IMG/VR virus record: IMGVR_UViG_3300012988_000009
Span: 1-47,311 of that record
Strand: one strand, 5' to 3'
Source: a virus
Length of the DNA: 47,311 bases
Shown here: in pieces, positions 41,393-47,311 of the stretch
Layout of the letters: every line of letters starts with the position of its first letter
Position numbering within the stretch: position 1 is the stretch's first letter
Program-made: the position numbers and the translations under genes
The notes under the pieces: generated by a model
Seen by the model: the letters and a program-made list of their open reading frames with translations, nothing else
The model's database searches: none
Told to the model about the DNA's origin: nothing

Positions 41393-41404
41393 CCAAAAAT
41401 AGCA

Positions 41405-41433
41405 TTTGCAATCTCCGTACGTTTCCGTATGCT
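41405..41433 (+). promoter_or_regulatory. Promoter with tandem TCCGTA repeats (copy C)
   Basis: -35-like TTTGCA (41405-41410), 17-base spacer, -10-like TATGCT (41428-41433). TCCGTAC (41414-41420) and TCCGTAT (41424-41430) start exactly 10 bp apart and fill the spacer and -10. Drives the small genes from 41490. Nearly identical to copy D over about 26 bases. Confidence 0.65.
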
Positions 41434-41489
41434 TCAGCCATACAGCCAACCGACGCTGCAAGTCGGCCATCAGATCCAAGGATCTACGC

Positions 41490-41657
41490 ATGCACCCCTA
41501 CGCCGTCTCCACGCTCAACGCCAACCGCGCCGCCTGTCGCCTCGCCGCGGCCATCGGCGCCGCCCACGTCCACATCGTCATCAAGCGCCGGTCGGCCTTC
41601 GCCAATTGGCTGCGCTCGGTCGCTGGGCTGTTCGATGCGGAAGGGTGGGAGGTATGA
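41490..41657 (+). CDS. Small hypothetical protein, 55 aa
   Basis: Starts MHPYAVSTLNANRAACRLAA with AAGGAT upstream. One strand (AHVHIVIKRR) and a C-terminal helix. No family recognised. Lies directly after promoter C and overlaps the next gene as ATGA. Confidence 0.55.
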   Translation: MHPYAVSTLNANRAACRLAAAIGAAHVHIVIKRRSAFANWLRSVAGLFDAEGWEV

Positions 41658-41824
41658 TCATGGCTGCTGACCTCGCACTCTACCTCGCGGCCTACGCCAC
41701 CGGCGACGCCACACATGCCCACGCCGTCGCCCGCACCTACTGGGGTGCGCAGGCCGATGCGGCTGAAGATGCCGCGGCCCGCGAGCGTACCTACGCCGGC
41801 GGATTCGCCGTCAGCATGGAATAA
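41654..41824 (+). CDS. Small hypothetical protein, 56 aa
   Basis: ATGA overlap with the gene before; MIMAADLALYLAAYATGDAT, helical and Ala-rich, ends GGFAVSME. A start at 41660 is also possible. No family recognised. Confidence 0.5.
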   Translation: MIMAADLALYLAAYATGDATHAHAVARTYWGAQADAAEDAAARERTYAGGFAVSME

Positions 41825-41832
41825 GCCCGCTG

Positions 41833-41861
41833 TTGACTTTCTCCGTACGCTTCCGTATGCT
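41833..41861 (+). promoter_or_regulatory. Sigma70-like promoter with tandem TCCGTA repeats (copy D)
   Basis: TTGACT (41833-41838), 17-base spacer, TATGCT (41856-41861). TCCGTAC (41842-41848) and TCCGTAT (41852-41858) start 10 bp apart. This is the best-formed copy of the repeated element; the 96-residue gene at 41911 follows with AGGAG before its ATG. Confidence 0.75.
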
Positions 41862-41910
41862 TCATCTGTCCCACCGGTGACTGACCGGCCAACGCTCCCA
41901 GGAGCCAACC

Positions 41911-42201
41911 ATGCCCCGCACCATCCTCCCCAGCGGCATCCGCACCAATAACACCACGATCAGCGACGTAGGATCCGGCGCTGACAGGGTCATAAGCTGC
42001 ATGCTGCACCGTACCGTGATCGCCGTCTACCGCCCCTTCGCTGGAACGGTGGTGCTCACCACCGGCGGGTACAATACGCCGACCACGATCCGGCGTATGA
42101 ACGAATGCCTCTACCACTGGGGCTTTAAGTCGCGAGTGTGCAAAGCCGACTTCAACGGTACGGATGAGATGCGCATTCAGTCGGCGGAGGCGCAGCAATG
42201 A
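41911..42201 (+). CDS. Phage hypothetical protein with GYxTPTTxRRMN motif, 96 aa
   Basis: Starts MPRTILPSGIRTNNTTISDV. The segment VVLTTGGYNTPTTIRRMNEC (47-66) resembles a motif of small phage proteins that carry LDSGGWRTxTTKxRMN; their function is not known to me. First gene after promoter D, with a good ribosome site. ATGA overlap with the next gene. Confidence 0.65.
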   Translation: MPRTILPSGIRTNNTTISDVGSGADRVISCMLHRTVIAVYRPFAGTVVLTTGGYNTPTTIRRMNECLYHWGFKSRVCKADFNGTDEMRIQSAEAQQ

Positions 42202-42935
42202 GCCCCGCCCTCCCCACCCTGCGCAAGCAGTACCCGGAAACCCCCTTCACCTTCAAGCGCGCGGTGCTCCTCACCGACTGGAAGGAATACCAGGAGAGCG
42301 GGCGGAAGTATCGCATCCGCGCGGAACTGCGATTTGATGACCAGTGCGGCAACGGCCACCGTACGTTTTCCCTGACCGGCGAGGTGCAGCGGGCCGGCGG
42401 GGGTGCGTGGGAGGAAGACTCCGGCGGGATGATCCACGACGAAATTGCCAAGCGTTTCCCGGGCCTCGCTCCATTCACCCGCTGGCATTTGACGTCGACT
42501 GACGGCCCGCTGCACTACGTTGCGAATACGGTGTACCTCGCCGGCGATCGTGACTATGACGGGCTGCGCAAGGGCGAAGTGCGGCAAATTCGCAACAGAC
42601 GCACCGGACTGCCATGCTGGCACTACGTCACGCGGGACGCTGACGGCAAAGAAGTGTACGGCGTGCCCCCCGTGGACAGCATGACCATGCCCCTGTCGCA
42701 CACATCCGCCTGGGAACCATTGAACCGAGTTGGCGAGGGCAAGGCGCGCCAGCTCGACGCAGCGCGCGAGGCGGCCGTGTGGCCCGACGCCACCGACGAA
42801 CAGCTCATGGCGGAGCCCGCGGTGCTGACGGCCGCCCTCCAAGCCCGTTTGCCGGCGTTGCTCGCCGACTTCCGCACGGCCATGGAGTCGCTGGGCTTCC
42901 CATGGGAGCTGGCGCAGGAAGGGGGTGCGAAGTGA
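42198..42935 (+). CDS. Conserved phage hypothetical protein, 245 aa
   Basis: Resembles a common small-phage-gene family with the pattern SGGMIHDEIAKRFPGLAPF and WHLTSTDGPLHYVANTVYLA followed by GDRDYDGL (about 75-120). N-terminal strands KYRIRAELRFDDQCGNGHRT. The C-terminal helix is found in some members. Biochemical function unknown. ATGA and GTGA overlaps on both sides. Confidence 0.72.
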   Translation: MSPALPTLRKQYPETPFTFKRAVLLTDWKEYQESGRKYRIRAELRFDDQCGNGHRTFSLTGEVQRAGGGAWEEDSGGMIHDEIAKRFPGLAPFTRWHLTSTDGPLHYVANTVYLAGDRDYDGLRKGEVRQIRNRRTGLPCWHYVTRDADGKEVYGVPPVDSMTMPLSHTSAWEPLNRVGEGKARQLDAAREAAVWPDATDEQLMAEPAVLTAALQARLPALLADFRTAMESLGFPWELAQEGGAK

Positions 42936-43315
42936 GCACCAAGCCCGCCCCCGTCGCCCTCACCGCGGCCATGCTCATGTCCCGGCGCCCCGCGGAGGGA
43001 TCCACCGGCCGGCTTGATCCGGAATGGATCGGCATTCAACGTAGCGCCGACCTCGCCTCCCGCCTGCATCGTCTCGCCAAGGGATGCCAGCTGGCGAACG
43101 AGCACGCGGACAACGAAAGCCGGACGTGCGCCATCTACCGTGAGCGCATCGATAAGCAGGTGGCCAAGCTGTCCAAGGAACTGGAGCCGTTCAACCTGTG
43201 GTGCAAGCGTAGCACGTACGCCGAATTTCCGTTGTTCCTCCACAGCACCGATCCGGACGTAGTGCCGTTGCCTAAGAACTGCGCACACACGGACGCATGG
43301 GGCATCAGCGCATGA
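42932..43315 (+). CDS. Hypothetical protein, 127 aa
   Basis: GTG start in a GTGA overlap. MSTKPAPVALTAAMLMSRRP, then a charged helix (LHRLAKGCQLANEHADNE, YRERIDKQVAKLSKELEPF) and a C-terminal part with CKRSTYAEFPLFLH. No family recognised. Confidence 0.6.
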   Translation: MSTKPAPVALTAAMLMSRRPAEGSTGRLDPEWIGIQRSADLASRLHRLAKGCQLANEHADNESRTCAIYRERIDKQVAKLSKELEPFNLWCKRSTYAEFPLFLHSTDPDVVPLPKNCAHTDAWGISA

Positions 43316-43536
43316 GGTGGCAGGAGAAAATCGTTAACGCCCGTGCGTTCCCGTTCGTGCTGGGGCAGCGTGTGGCGTACAGTGTGCAAGGGCTGCAGGA
43401 GCTGCACGCCCCCGCGAGCGACCGCGGCACCGTCATCGGCGCGAGTTGGGATAAGCGGTGCGTGCGGGTGAAATTCGACCGGCTCAATGCACCCCTCACC
43501 ATCGCGAAGCGATTCGTAACGAAGGCCGACGCATGA
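43312..43536 (+). CDS. Small beta-rich protein, 74 aa
   Basis: ATGA overlap. MRWQEKIVNARAFPFVLGQR, then strands VAYSVQGLQELH, DRGTVIGASWDKRCVRVKFD, an SH3-like layout common in phage proteins. No exact family. Confidence 0.55.
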   Translation: MRWQEKIVNARAFPFVLGQRVAYSVQGLQELHAPASDRGTVIGASWDKRCVRVKFDRLNAPLTIAKRFVTKADA

Positions 43537-43670
43537 ATCCCCACCTCATCCCATTCGGATTCACCATCGGAGAGCTGTGGTTGCTCATGGATGGGTCCGG
43601 GTCCGCAACGGACCGCCTCGCCCACGCGGTATGGCATGCGAACACGATACTGAAACAGGTGAAGGCATGA
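43533..43670 (+). CDS. Small hypothetical protein, 45 aa
   Basis: ATGA overlaps on both sides. MNPHLIPFGFTIGELWLLMD, then a helix RLAHAVWHANTILKQVKA. Too short to assign. Confidence 0.5.
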   Translation: MNPHLIPFGFTIGELWLLMDGSGSATDRLAHAVWHANTILKQVKA

Positions 43671-43939
43671 AGCCGTTTCCCTTCGACCGCCTCCGCTGCA
43701 TCGTCGACGGCGATCAAGCCCAGGCAGACATACGCCAGCGGCACGCCGACTACCTTGCGACGCTCACCGACCACGAGCGCGTGGTGTGGGAGCTGGCGTA
43801 CGATTCGGCGATGATCCACGCGTTTGAAGTCGTCTTCGAGTACGTGTATGGCGAGCCCGTCACGTACCTCGGCGGGCGTCCGCTTCTCCCCACTCCGCCG
43901 GTCCAACTGGGACCGCACACCATTGATGTAAAGGCTTAA
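43667..43939 (+). CDS. Hypothetical protein, 90 aa
   Basis: ATGA overlap. Helical acidic body (HADYLATLTDHERVVWELAY, MIHAFEVVFEYVYGEP) with a Pro-rich C-terminus. No family recognised. Ends two bases before the next ATG. Confidence 0.6.
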   Translation: MKPFPFDRLRCIVDGDQAQADIRQRHADYLATLTDHERVVWELAYDSAMIHAFEVVFEYVYGEPVTYLGGRPLLPTPPVQLGPHTIDVKA

Positions 43940-43941
43940 AC

Positions 43942-44157
43942 ATGCGCGGCGCACTCTACCTCTCCGGCCCGTCCAACGGGGCAATGCCCGACGTCATTAC
44001 CCTCGCCCTTCCCACCGGGCAGAAGCTGGAGCTGACGCTCGCGCAGGCCATGGCCATCAGCCGGATACTGCAGGACATGGTGGTGTTCGCTGGCCAGCGC
44101 AAGGGCCGAGGTGCTGCCATCACGCCGGAGGCACACGTCACCCGCTACGGCGCTTGA
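43942..44157 (+). CDS. Hypothetical protein, 71 aa
   Basis: MRGALYLSGPSNGAMPDVIT, strand then helix (LTLAQAMAISRILQDMVVF) and a basic end. Its stop codon TGA forms part of the TTGACT -35 of promoter E. No family recognised. Confidence 0.55.
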   Translation: MRGALYLSGPSNGAMPDVITLALPTGQKLELTLAQAMAISRILQDMVVFAGQRKGRGAAITPEAHVTRYGA

Positions 44158-44181
44158 CTCTTCCGTACGCCTCCGTACACC
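44154..44181 (+). promoter_or_regulatory. Promoter with tandem TCCGTAC repeats (copy E)
   Basis: TTGACT (44154-44159) overlaps the previous stop; TCCGTAC at 44162-44168 and 44172-44178, starts 10 bp apart; a poor -10 TACACC after a 16-base spacer. Precedes the DUF551 gene. Confidence 0.55.
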
Positions 44182-44216
44182 GTACATCCACCCCGTCACA
44201 CCGACTAGGACCGCAC

Positions 44217-44450
44217 ATGGCCGACAAAACCACATGGCATAAATGCACGGACGTCATGCCTAGCAGGTGCGAAGACGTCCTCGTCAGCGGCTGGCGGCAG
44301 GACACACTAGGCGGACGCCGCTGGTACATGGTGCTGGCGTACGACGGTGTGGGCTGGCAGACGCTGGACGACGGGACCGGTGAACCGTGGGGAGGGTATG
44401 AACCCACCCACTGGCGCTGGCTCGACGATAGCGAAATCCCCAACCAATGA
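44217..44450 (+). CDS. DUF551 protein, 77 aa
   Basis: Fits the DUF551 pattern: W..CTDVMPSRCEDVLVSGW at the start, WYMVLAYDGVGWQTL in the middle and PTHWRWLDD..IP at the end. These small proteins are common in phages and have no proven function. First gene after promoter E; ATGA overlap with the next. Confidence 0.75.
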   Translation: MADKTTWHKCTDVMPSRCEDVLVSGWRQDTLGGRRWYMVLAYDGVGWQTLDDGTGEPWGGYEPTHWRWLDDSEIPNQ

Positions 44451-44563
44451 TCTACGCCCGCGGCAGCCTCACCATCCGCCTCCTCCCCTTCTACGGCCCT
44501 GCCGCCGGTTCGCTGTTGCGCTACCGCTGGCTCGTTGCCGGCTTTCATACCTGGAGTCCGTAA
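44447..44563 (+). CDS. Small hypothetical protein, 38 aa
   Basis: ATG overlaps the DUF551 stop (ATGA) and its TAA overlaps the next ATG (TAATG). Product MIYARGSLTIRLLPFYGPAA, apolar and basic. Accepted mainly because it bridges its neighbours with overlaps at both ends. Confidence 0.45.
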   Translation: MIYARGSLTIRLLPFYGPAAGSLLRYRWLVAGFHTWSP

Positions 44564-45630
44564 TGCGTCTTCTCATCACCCAACTTTTCGACGACGGACG
44601 TGTGCATTCCGCCCCCGTTGCCAATCCGAACGCCATCCGTATCCGTGGCACGGCGGAAGTCGAGATCGTGTCGAACATAGCGGATGTCGCCGAGCTGGCG
44701 GACACGCCGCTCGACCGCAGCGCCCGCGAGCACGGCTGGGGTGTCTACCGTGGGGAGGCGATGAAGCTCCAGGGCTTCAAGACCTACGTCCACGATCGCC
44801 TCGACAAGGCTGGCGTCCCCGCCGATCCGAACCCCGAACAGACGGCGAAGACCGGCTGCCGCATCGAAGGCCGGCTGGATTGGGTGCTCAACGGCCGACA
44901 CTACGCCGCCCTCACCAAGACGTGCCACGAGATGATCGACGCCAGCGAAGGCGACCGCAGCGGCGGTGACTCGCTCCAGACGCGGCTTGAAGCGGTGCTC
45001 AACGCGCTGGATACGCTGCGGAAGCGCCCCTGCCCGGTGCGGCACGAACGCATCGACGAGCTGGAGAAGGAACTGTCCAACGTCAAAGTCGCGCTCTACC
45101 ACCGCGACGGCGAACGTACGCTGATGCTGGAGACGATGGACAAGGCGAACGGCGGCCGAATAGACCACCCCGTCGAGGCGCTGCAGGCCCTCGTCGCCTC
45201 CCGCGACCACGCCGCCACGATGGTCACGGAACTGACGCAGGACGTGGCCGAGGAGAAGCGCCGGACATCGGACGCCAAGGCCCACGTCACCGAACTCGAA
45301 CGCTGGCTGAAGTCGAAGGACGAGGAGATCGCCCGCCTCCGCCCACGTGCGCAGCTCGCCGACCGCTGCGTCGAACTGACGCGGGCGATGGTGATCGCCG
45401 GCAACAGCGGGCCGACGGTCTCGGTCTACGACGGTGGCGCGATGGTGCCGGCGATCACCAACACCAACGCGGTCTACGACCTGACGAAGGAAGATGACCG
45501 GCGTGCGGCGCATGCCGCCGGTGTGACGCTGCAGTTCAAACACGACTCCGTGCGCGAGTGGACGACGGTCGACCACGCGCACGAACTGCACGACGTCATC
45601 TCCGGGTTTTCGTGGCGGATCGCGCCGTGA
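44563..45630 (+). CDS. Coiled-coil hypothetical protein, 355 aa
   Basis: Largest gene in this accessory region. Globular N-terminal part (MRLLITQLFDDGRVHSAPVA; GRLDWVLNGRHYAALTK), then a central coiled coil of about 120 residues (DELEKELSNVKVALYHRDGE, TELTQDVAEEKRRTSDAKAH) and a C-terminal part with VSVYDGGAMVPAITNT. No enzyme motif visible. TAATG and GTGA overlaps link it to its neighbours. Confidence 0.62.
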   Translation: MRLLITQLFDDGRVHSAPVANPNAIRIRGTAEVEIVSNIADVAELADTPLDRSAREHGWGVYRGEAMKLQGFKTYVHDRLDKAGVPADPNPEQTAKTGCRIEGRLDWVLNGRHYAALTKTCHEMIDASEGDRSGGDSLQTRLEAVLNALDTLRKRPCPVRHERIDELEKELSNVKVALYHRDGERTLMLETMDKANGGRIDHPVEALQALVASRDHAATMVTELTQDVAEEKRRTSDAKAHVTELERWLKSKDEEIARLRPRAQLADRCVELTRAMVIAGNSGPTVSVYDGGAMVPAITNTNAVYDLTKEDDRRAAHAAGVTLQFKHDSVREWTTVDHAHELHDVISGFSWRIAP

Positions 45631-45857
45631 GCTGCGAACGCTGCGGCAGCCGGGCACATCGCACGGCCGTCTGTCCCCATGGCGCGGGCGTATGCCTGCC
45701 GCCCGAGCCCGAACGCGTCATCCAGCTGGCGACGCTGCCAGACGGACCACGGATGCACGAGTCGATCTATGCCCTCACCAACCGCGGGCGCATCTTTGTG
45801 TGGTCGGCGAACGATCTGAAGTGGGCGCTGGAACCCGGCCCGGACCTCAGCCAATGA
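45627..45857 (+). CDS. Zinc-knuckle protein, 76 aa
   Basis: GTG start in a GTGA overlap. C3, C6, H11 and C16 (CERCGSRAHRTAVC) give the exact C-x2-C-x4-H-x4-C spacing of a CCHC zinc knuckle, which usually binds single-stranded nucleic acid. The rest has an acidic strand-helix pattern (VIQLATLPDGPRMHE). ATGA overlap with the HNH gene after it. Confidence 0.65.
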   Translation: MSCERCGSRAHRTAVCPHGAGVCLPPEPERVIQLATLPDGPRMHESIYALTNRGRIFVWSANDLKWALEPGPDLSQ

Positions 45858-46249
45858 TCGAGATCTGGCGCCCGATCCCGTCGGCACCCGGCTACGACGC
45901 CAGCAGCCATGGCCGCATCCGCAGTTTGACGCGGCGGGTGCCGATAGGCCCACGTGGCATGACGCGGTGGGTGGAGGGCAAGGTGCTGTCGCCCGCTGCG
46001 CCCGCCGGACGCCGGCAGCATCTCATCGTGAAGCTGTCGGGGCAGCGGGTGGCGTACGTCCACGACCTCGTGGCCGAGGCATTCTTCTTCGCTCCGAAGC
46101 CGCCCGGCTGCGTCGTGCTCCACCTGAACGACGACCACGAAGACAACCGACCCATCAACCTGCAGTACGGAACGTACAGCGAAAACAACCAATCCACCGT
46201 CGACGCACGCCGTCGTGTGTCGGCATCCTACGCAGAAAGCGCATTTTAA
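45854..46249 (+). CDS. NUMOD4/HNH endonuclease, 131 aa
   Basis: N-terminal NUMOD4 pattern (IEIWRPIPSAPGYDASSHGR-IRSL) and C-terminal HNH_3 pattern: VHDLVAEAFFFAP, LHLNDDHEDNRPINLQ and YSENNQ. H, N and N positions of the active site are kept. A free-standing homing-type endonuclease of the sort often found in phages. ATGA overlap with the gene before. Confidence 0.85.
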   Translation: MIEIWRPIPSAPGYDASSHGRIRSLTRRVPIGPRGMTRWVEGKVLSPAAPAGRRQHLIVKLSGQRVAYVHDLVAEAFFFAPKPPGCVVLHLNDDHEDNRPINLQYGTYSENNQSTVDARRRVSASYAESAF

Positions 46250-46251
46250 CC

Positions 46252-46521
46252 ATGTGGCCCTTCAAATCCCGCAGGCCCAAAACCCCGGCCCCCTTTTTCT
46301 ACCACCGGTTCGAGCTGCAGCAGAGTGCACGCCCGGCGAACATCCAGACGATGACCATGCGTAGCACCCGGCTGCTTACGAAGGATGAGATCGACGCAGT
46401 GGCCCACGAGGGCACGTGCAGTACTTGGACCTTTCCGCCCGACGCCCTCGTGGACGGGCGGGTCGTTCGTTATCACAACGCGCAGGTGCTGTACGCCAGT
46501 GTCAACCGGTTGGAGCCGTGA
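46252..46521 (+). CDS. Hypothetical protein, 89 aa
   Basis: MWPFKSRRPKTPAPFFYHRF, a basic start with a strand-rich rest (VVRYHNAQVLYASVNRLEP). Two bases after the HNH gene and in a GTGA overlap with the next. No family recognised. Confidence 0.55.
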   Translation: MWPFKSRRPKTPAPFFYHRFELQQSARPANIQTMTMRSTRLLTKDEIDAVAHEGTCSTWTFPPDALVDGRVVRYHNAQVLYASVNRLEP

Positions 46522-46805
46522 CCACCCGCATCCAACTCGCCCAGCAGCTCAAAGCATACGCCAAGTTCACCCCGATCGGCCCGCAACGGACGATGATCGA
46601 CGAGTGCGTCATGGAGCTGGCCGCCGCCCCTCCAGGCGTGTCCCCGTCCCGACTCATCCGCTACTACCGGCAAAAGCCGTCGGCAAGCAGTCGTGAGGCG
46701 GCGCGAGAGTTTGGGGTGGACTGCGCCACGATCGTCCGTATGTGTAAGGCATACGGAATCCACCGCGTGATGCCGAAGCATACGCCGAAGAGGTACAAGA
46801 CATGA
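46518..46805 (+). CDS. Helix-turn-helix protein, 95 aa
   Basis: GTG start in a GTGA overlap. C-terminal half SASSREAAREFGVDCATIVR, then MCKAYGIHR, reads as a resolvase/Fis-type HTH with a basic C-terminal end. N-terminal half is helical. A possible transcription regulator. The codons of the recognition helix contain a perfect TCCGTATG/CATACGGA inverted repeat (46735-46757). Confidence 0.65.
   Translation: MTTRIQLAQQLKAYAKFTPIGPQRTMIDECVMELAAAPPGVSPSRLIRYYRQKPSASSREAAREFGVDCATIVRMCKAYGIHRVMPKHTPKRYKT
46735..46757. repeat. Inverted repeat of the promoter octamer inside the HTH gene
   Basis: TCCGTATG (46735-46742) and CATACGGA (46750-46757) are perfect inverse complements around 7 bases. The octamer is the same as the second repeat of promoters C and D. 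Confidence 0.7.
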
Positions 46806-47095
46806 GCCAACGCACGACTATCCTCCTGATCCTCATCCTGGCAGTGGCCGTCGCGGGCTTCCTGACCGCATGCGGCTCCCACCCGGGCGAATCGACGCCG
46901 GTGCAGACCGGCCGCTTCCGGGCGGAGTACCAAGGTGCATTCCACTGCGGCGAGCAGGACCGGGAGAGCTACCGCGCCACGTACATCATCACGGATACCG
47001 AGACCGGCGTCCGCTACCTCGCGGTGCAGGGCTGCGGCACGTCGCAGCTGGTGACCGCGCACCAGGGAAGAAGTTCGACGACGGTGGAGCGATGA
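46802..47095 (+). CDS. Lipoprotein with DUF6440-like domain, 97 aa
   Basis: Signal MSQRTTILLILILAVAVAGF with lipobox LTAC (Cys 24). The mature part contains YIITDTETGVRYLAVQGCG, similar to the DUF6440 pattern (VDKETGVxYL). ATGA overlap with the HTH gene and with the following wrap-around gene. Possibly a surface or exclusion-type lipoprotein; not a spanin by composition. Confidence 0.7.
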   Translation: MSQRTTILLILILAVAVAGFLTACGSHPGESTPVQTGRFRAEYQGAFHCGEQDRESYRATYIITDTETGVRYLAVQGCGTSQLVTAHQGRSSTTVER

Positions 47096-47311
47096 GCACC
47101 GACGACATACGCCAGTTCTCGCGCAATGTCCGCCGTGTCGAGGGCGACACGAACTGGGACCACGTCAAGATCGGTGCCCTCCTGCGCATCGCCGACGCCG
47201 TCGAGAAGTCGACGGAATACTTCGACAACATGCGCCGGCGGATGGAGTCGGCCGAGGCGTACAACAAGACGCTGCTACAGGAGCGTGCCCGCCAGTGCAA
47301 GGTGATCGCCG
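47092..47311 (+). CDS. Small helical protein, N-terminal part; continues at base 1
   Basis: ATGA overlap with the lipoprotein. MSTDDIRQFSRNVRRVEGDT, then a helix (MRRRMESAEAYNKTLLQERA). The frame leaves the window and is completed at 1-102; the complete protein is 99 residues, helical and basic at the end. Function unknown. Confidence 0.8.
   Translation, partial: MSTDDIRQFSRNVRRVEGDTNWDHVKIGALLRIADAVEKSTEYFDNMRRRMESAEAYNKTLLQERARQCKVIA
47290..47311. repeat. Terminal direct repeat, right copy
   Basis: Identical to bases 1-22. Reading frame is preserved through the join, so this marks circular closure of the contig. Confidence 0.9.

Noticed and set aside
1-47311. Integrase, repressor or attachment site
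   Set aside because: No tyrosine or serine recombinase motifs and no CI-like gene were found; the 95-residue HTH protein alone does not indicate lysogeny.
1-47311. CRISPR array
   Set aside because: No regularly spaced repeats of the needed length; the TCCGTA repeats are short and tied to promoters.

Overview
The window is a complete, circularly closing genome of a tailed bacteriophage (about 47.3 kb, GC-rich). The first 22 bases recur exactly as the last 22 bases, and one open reading frame leaves the right end and continues in frame at base 1 to a stop at 100-102. No integrase, repressor cassette, tRNA or CRISPR array was seen, so nothing points to a temperate life style. The host cannot be named from sequence alone. 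The virion genes (podovirus-type portal, scaffold, HK97-fold-like capsid, P22 gp4/gp10-like connector and stabilization proteins, very large ejection protein) suggest a short-tailed phage.

Layout. Two divergent gene blocks leave an AT-rich non-coding island at 40156-40663 and converge at 13338-13341, where the two last stop codons share the four bases CTAG. The rightward block runs 40664-47311 and continues through 1-13341. Its first part (40664 to about 3263 across the join) holds many small genes coupled by 4-base ATGA/GTGA overlaps. Most are unknown, with a few recognisable: DUF551, an HNH endonuclease, a zinc-knuckle protein, an HTH protein, a lipoprotein, a DfrB/DUF3850 fusion and a SNF2 helicase. 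Its second part is a replication and recombination module: PrimPol/SF3 helicase (4161-6677), Fe-S RecB-like nuclease of the DUF2800 type (7293-8489), DUF2815 ssDNA-binding protein (8551-9261), family A DNA polymerase (9544-11610) and a RuvC-like resolvase (12013-12516). A probable structured RNA capped by a strong terminator lies between the ssDNA-binding protein and the polymerase.

The leftward block (40155 down to 13338) is the virion unit, in transcription order: small terminase, tiny membrane protein, large terminase, a small protein, terminator, tail fibre, small structural proteins, putative spanin-like pair, a large virion protein, portal, scaffold, major capsid protein, adaptor, stabilization protein, two more tail/adhesin proteins and four ejection/core proteins, the last of 1962 residues. 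It is punctuated by terminator-like hairpins.

Most notable points: (1) a 224-residue protein whose first 54 residues align without gaps to R67-type (DfrB) dihydrofolate reductase, with the active-site K, Q, I and Y kept, fused to a DUF3850 (ASCH-like) domain; (2) a family of promoters on the rightward block with tandem TCCGTAC/TCCGTAT repeats at exactly 10-bp spacing between -35 and -10, and the same octamer as a perfect inverted repeat inside the HTH-protein gene; (3) the 9262-9533 structured RNA candidate; (4) a hairpin that hides the Shine-Dalgarno sequence of a small virion-block gene. All functions are read from motifs in the sequence; no database search was run.
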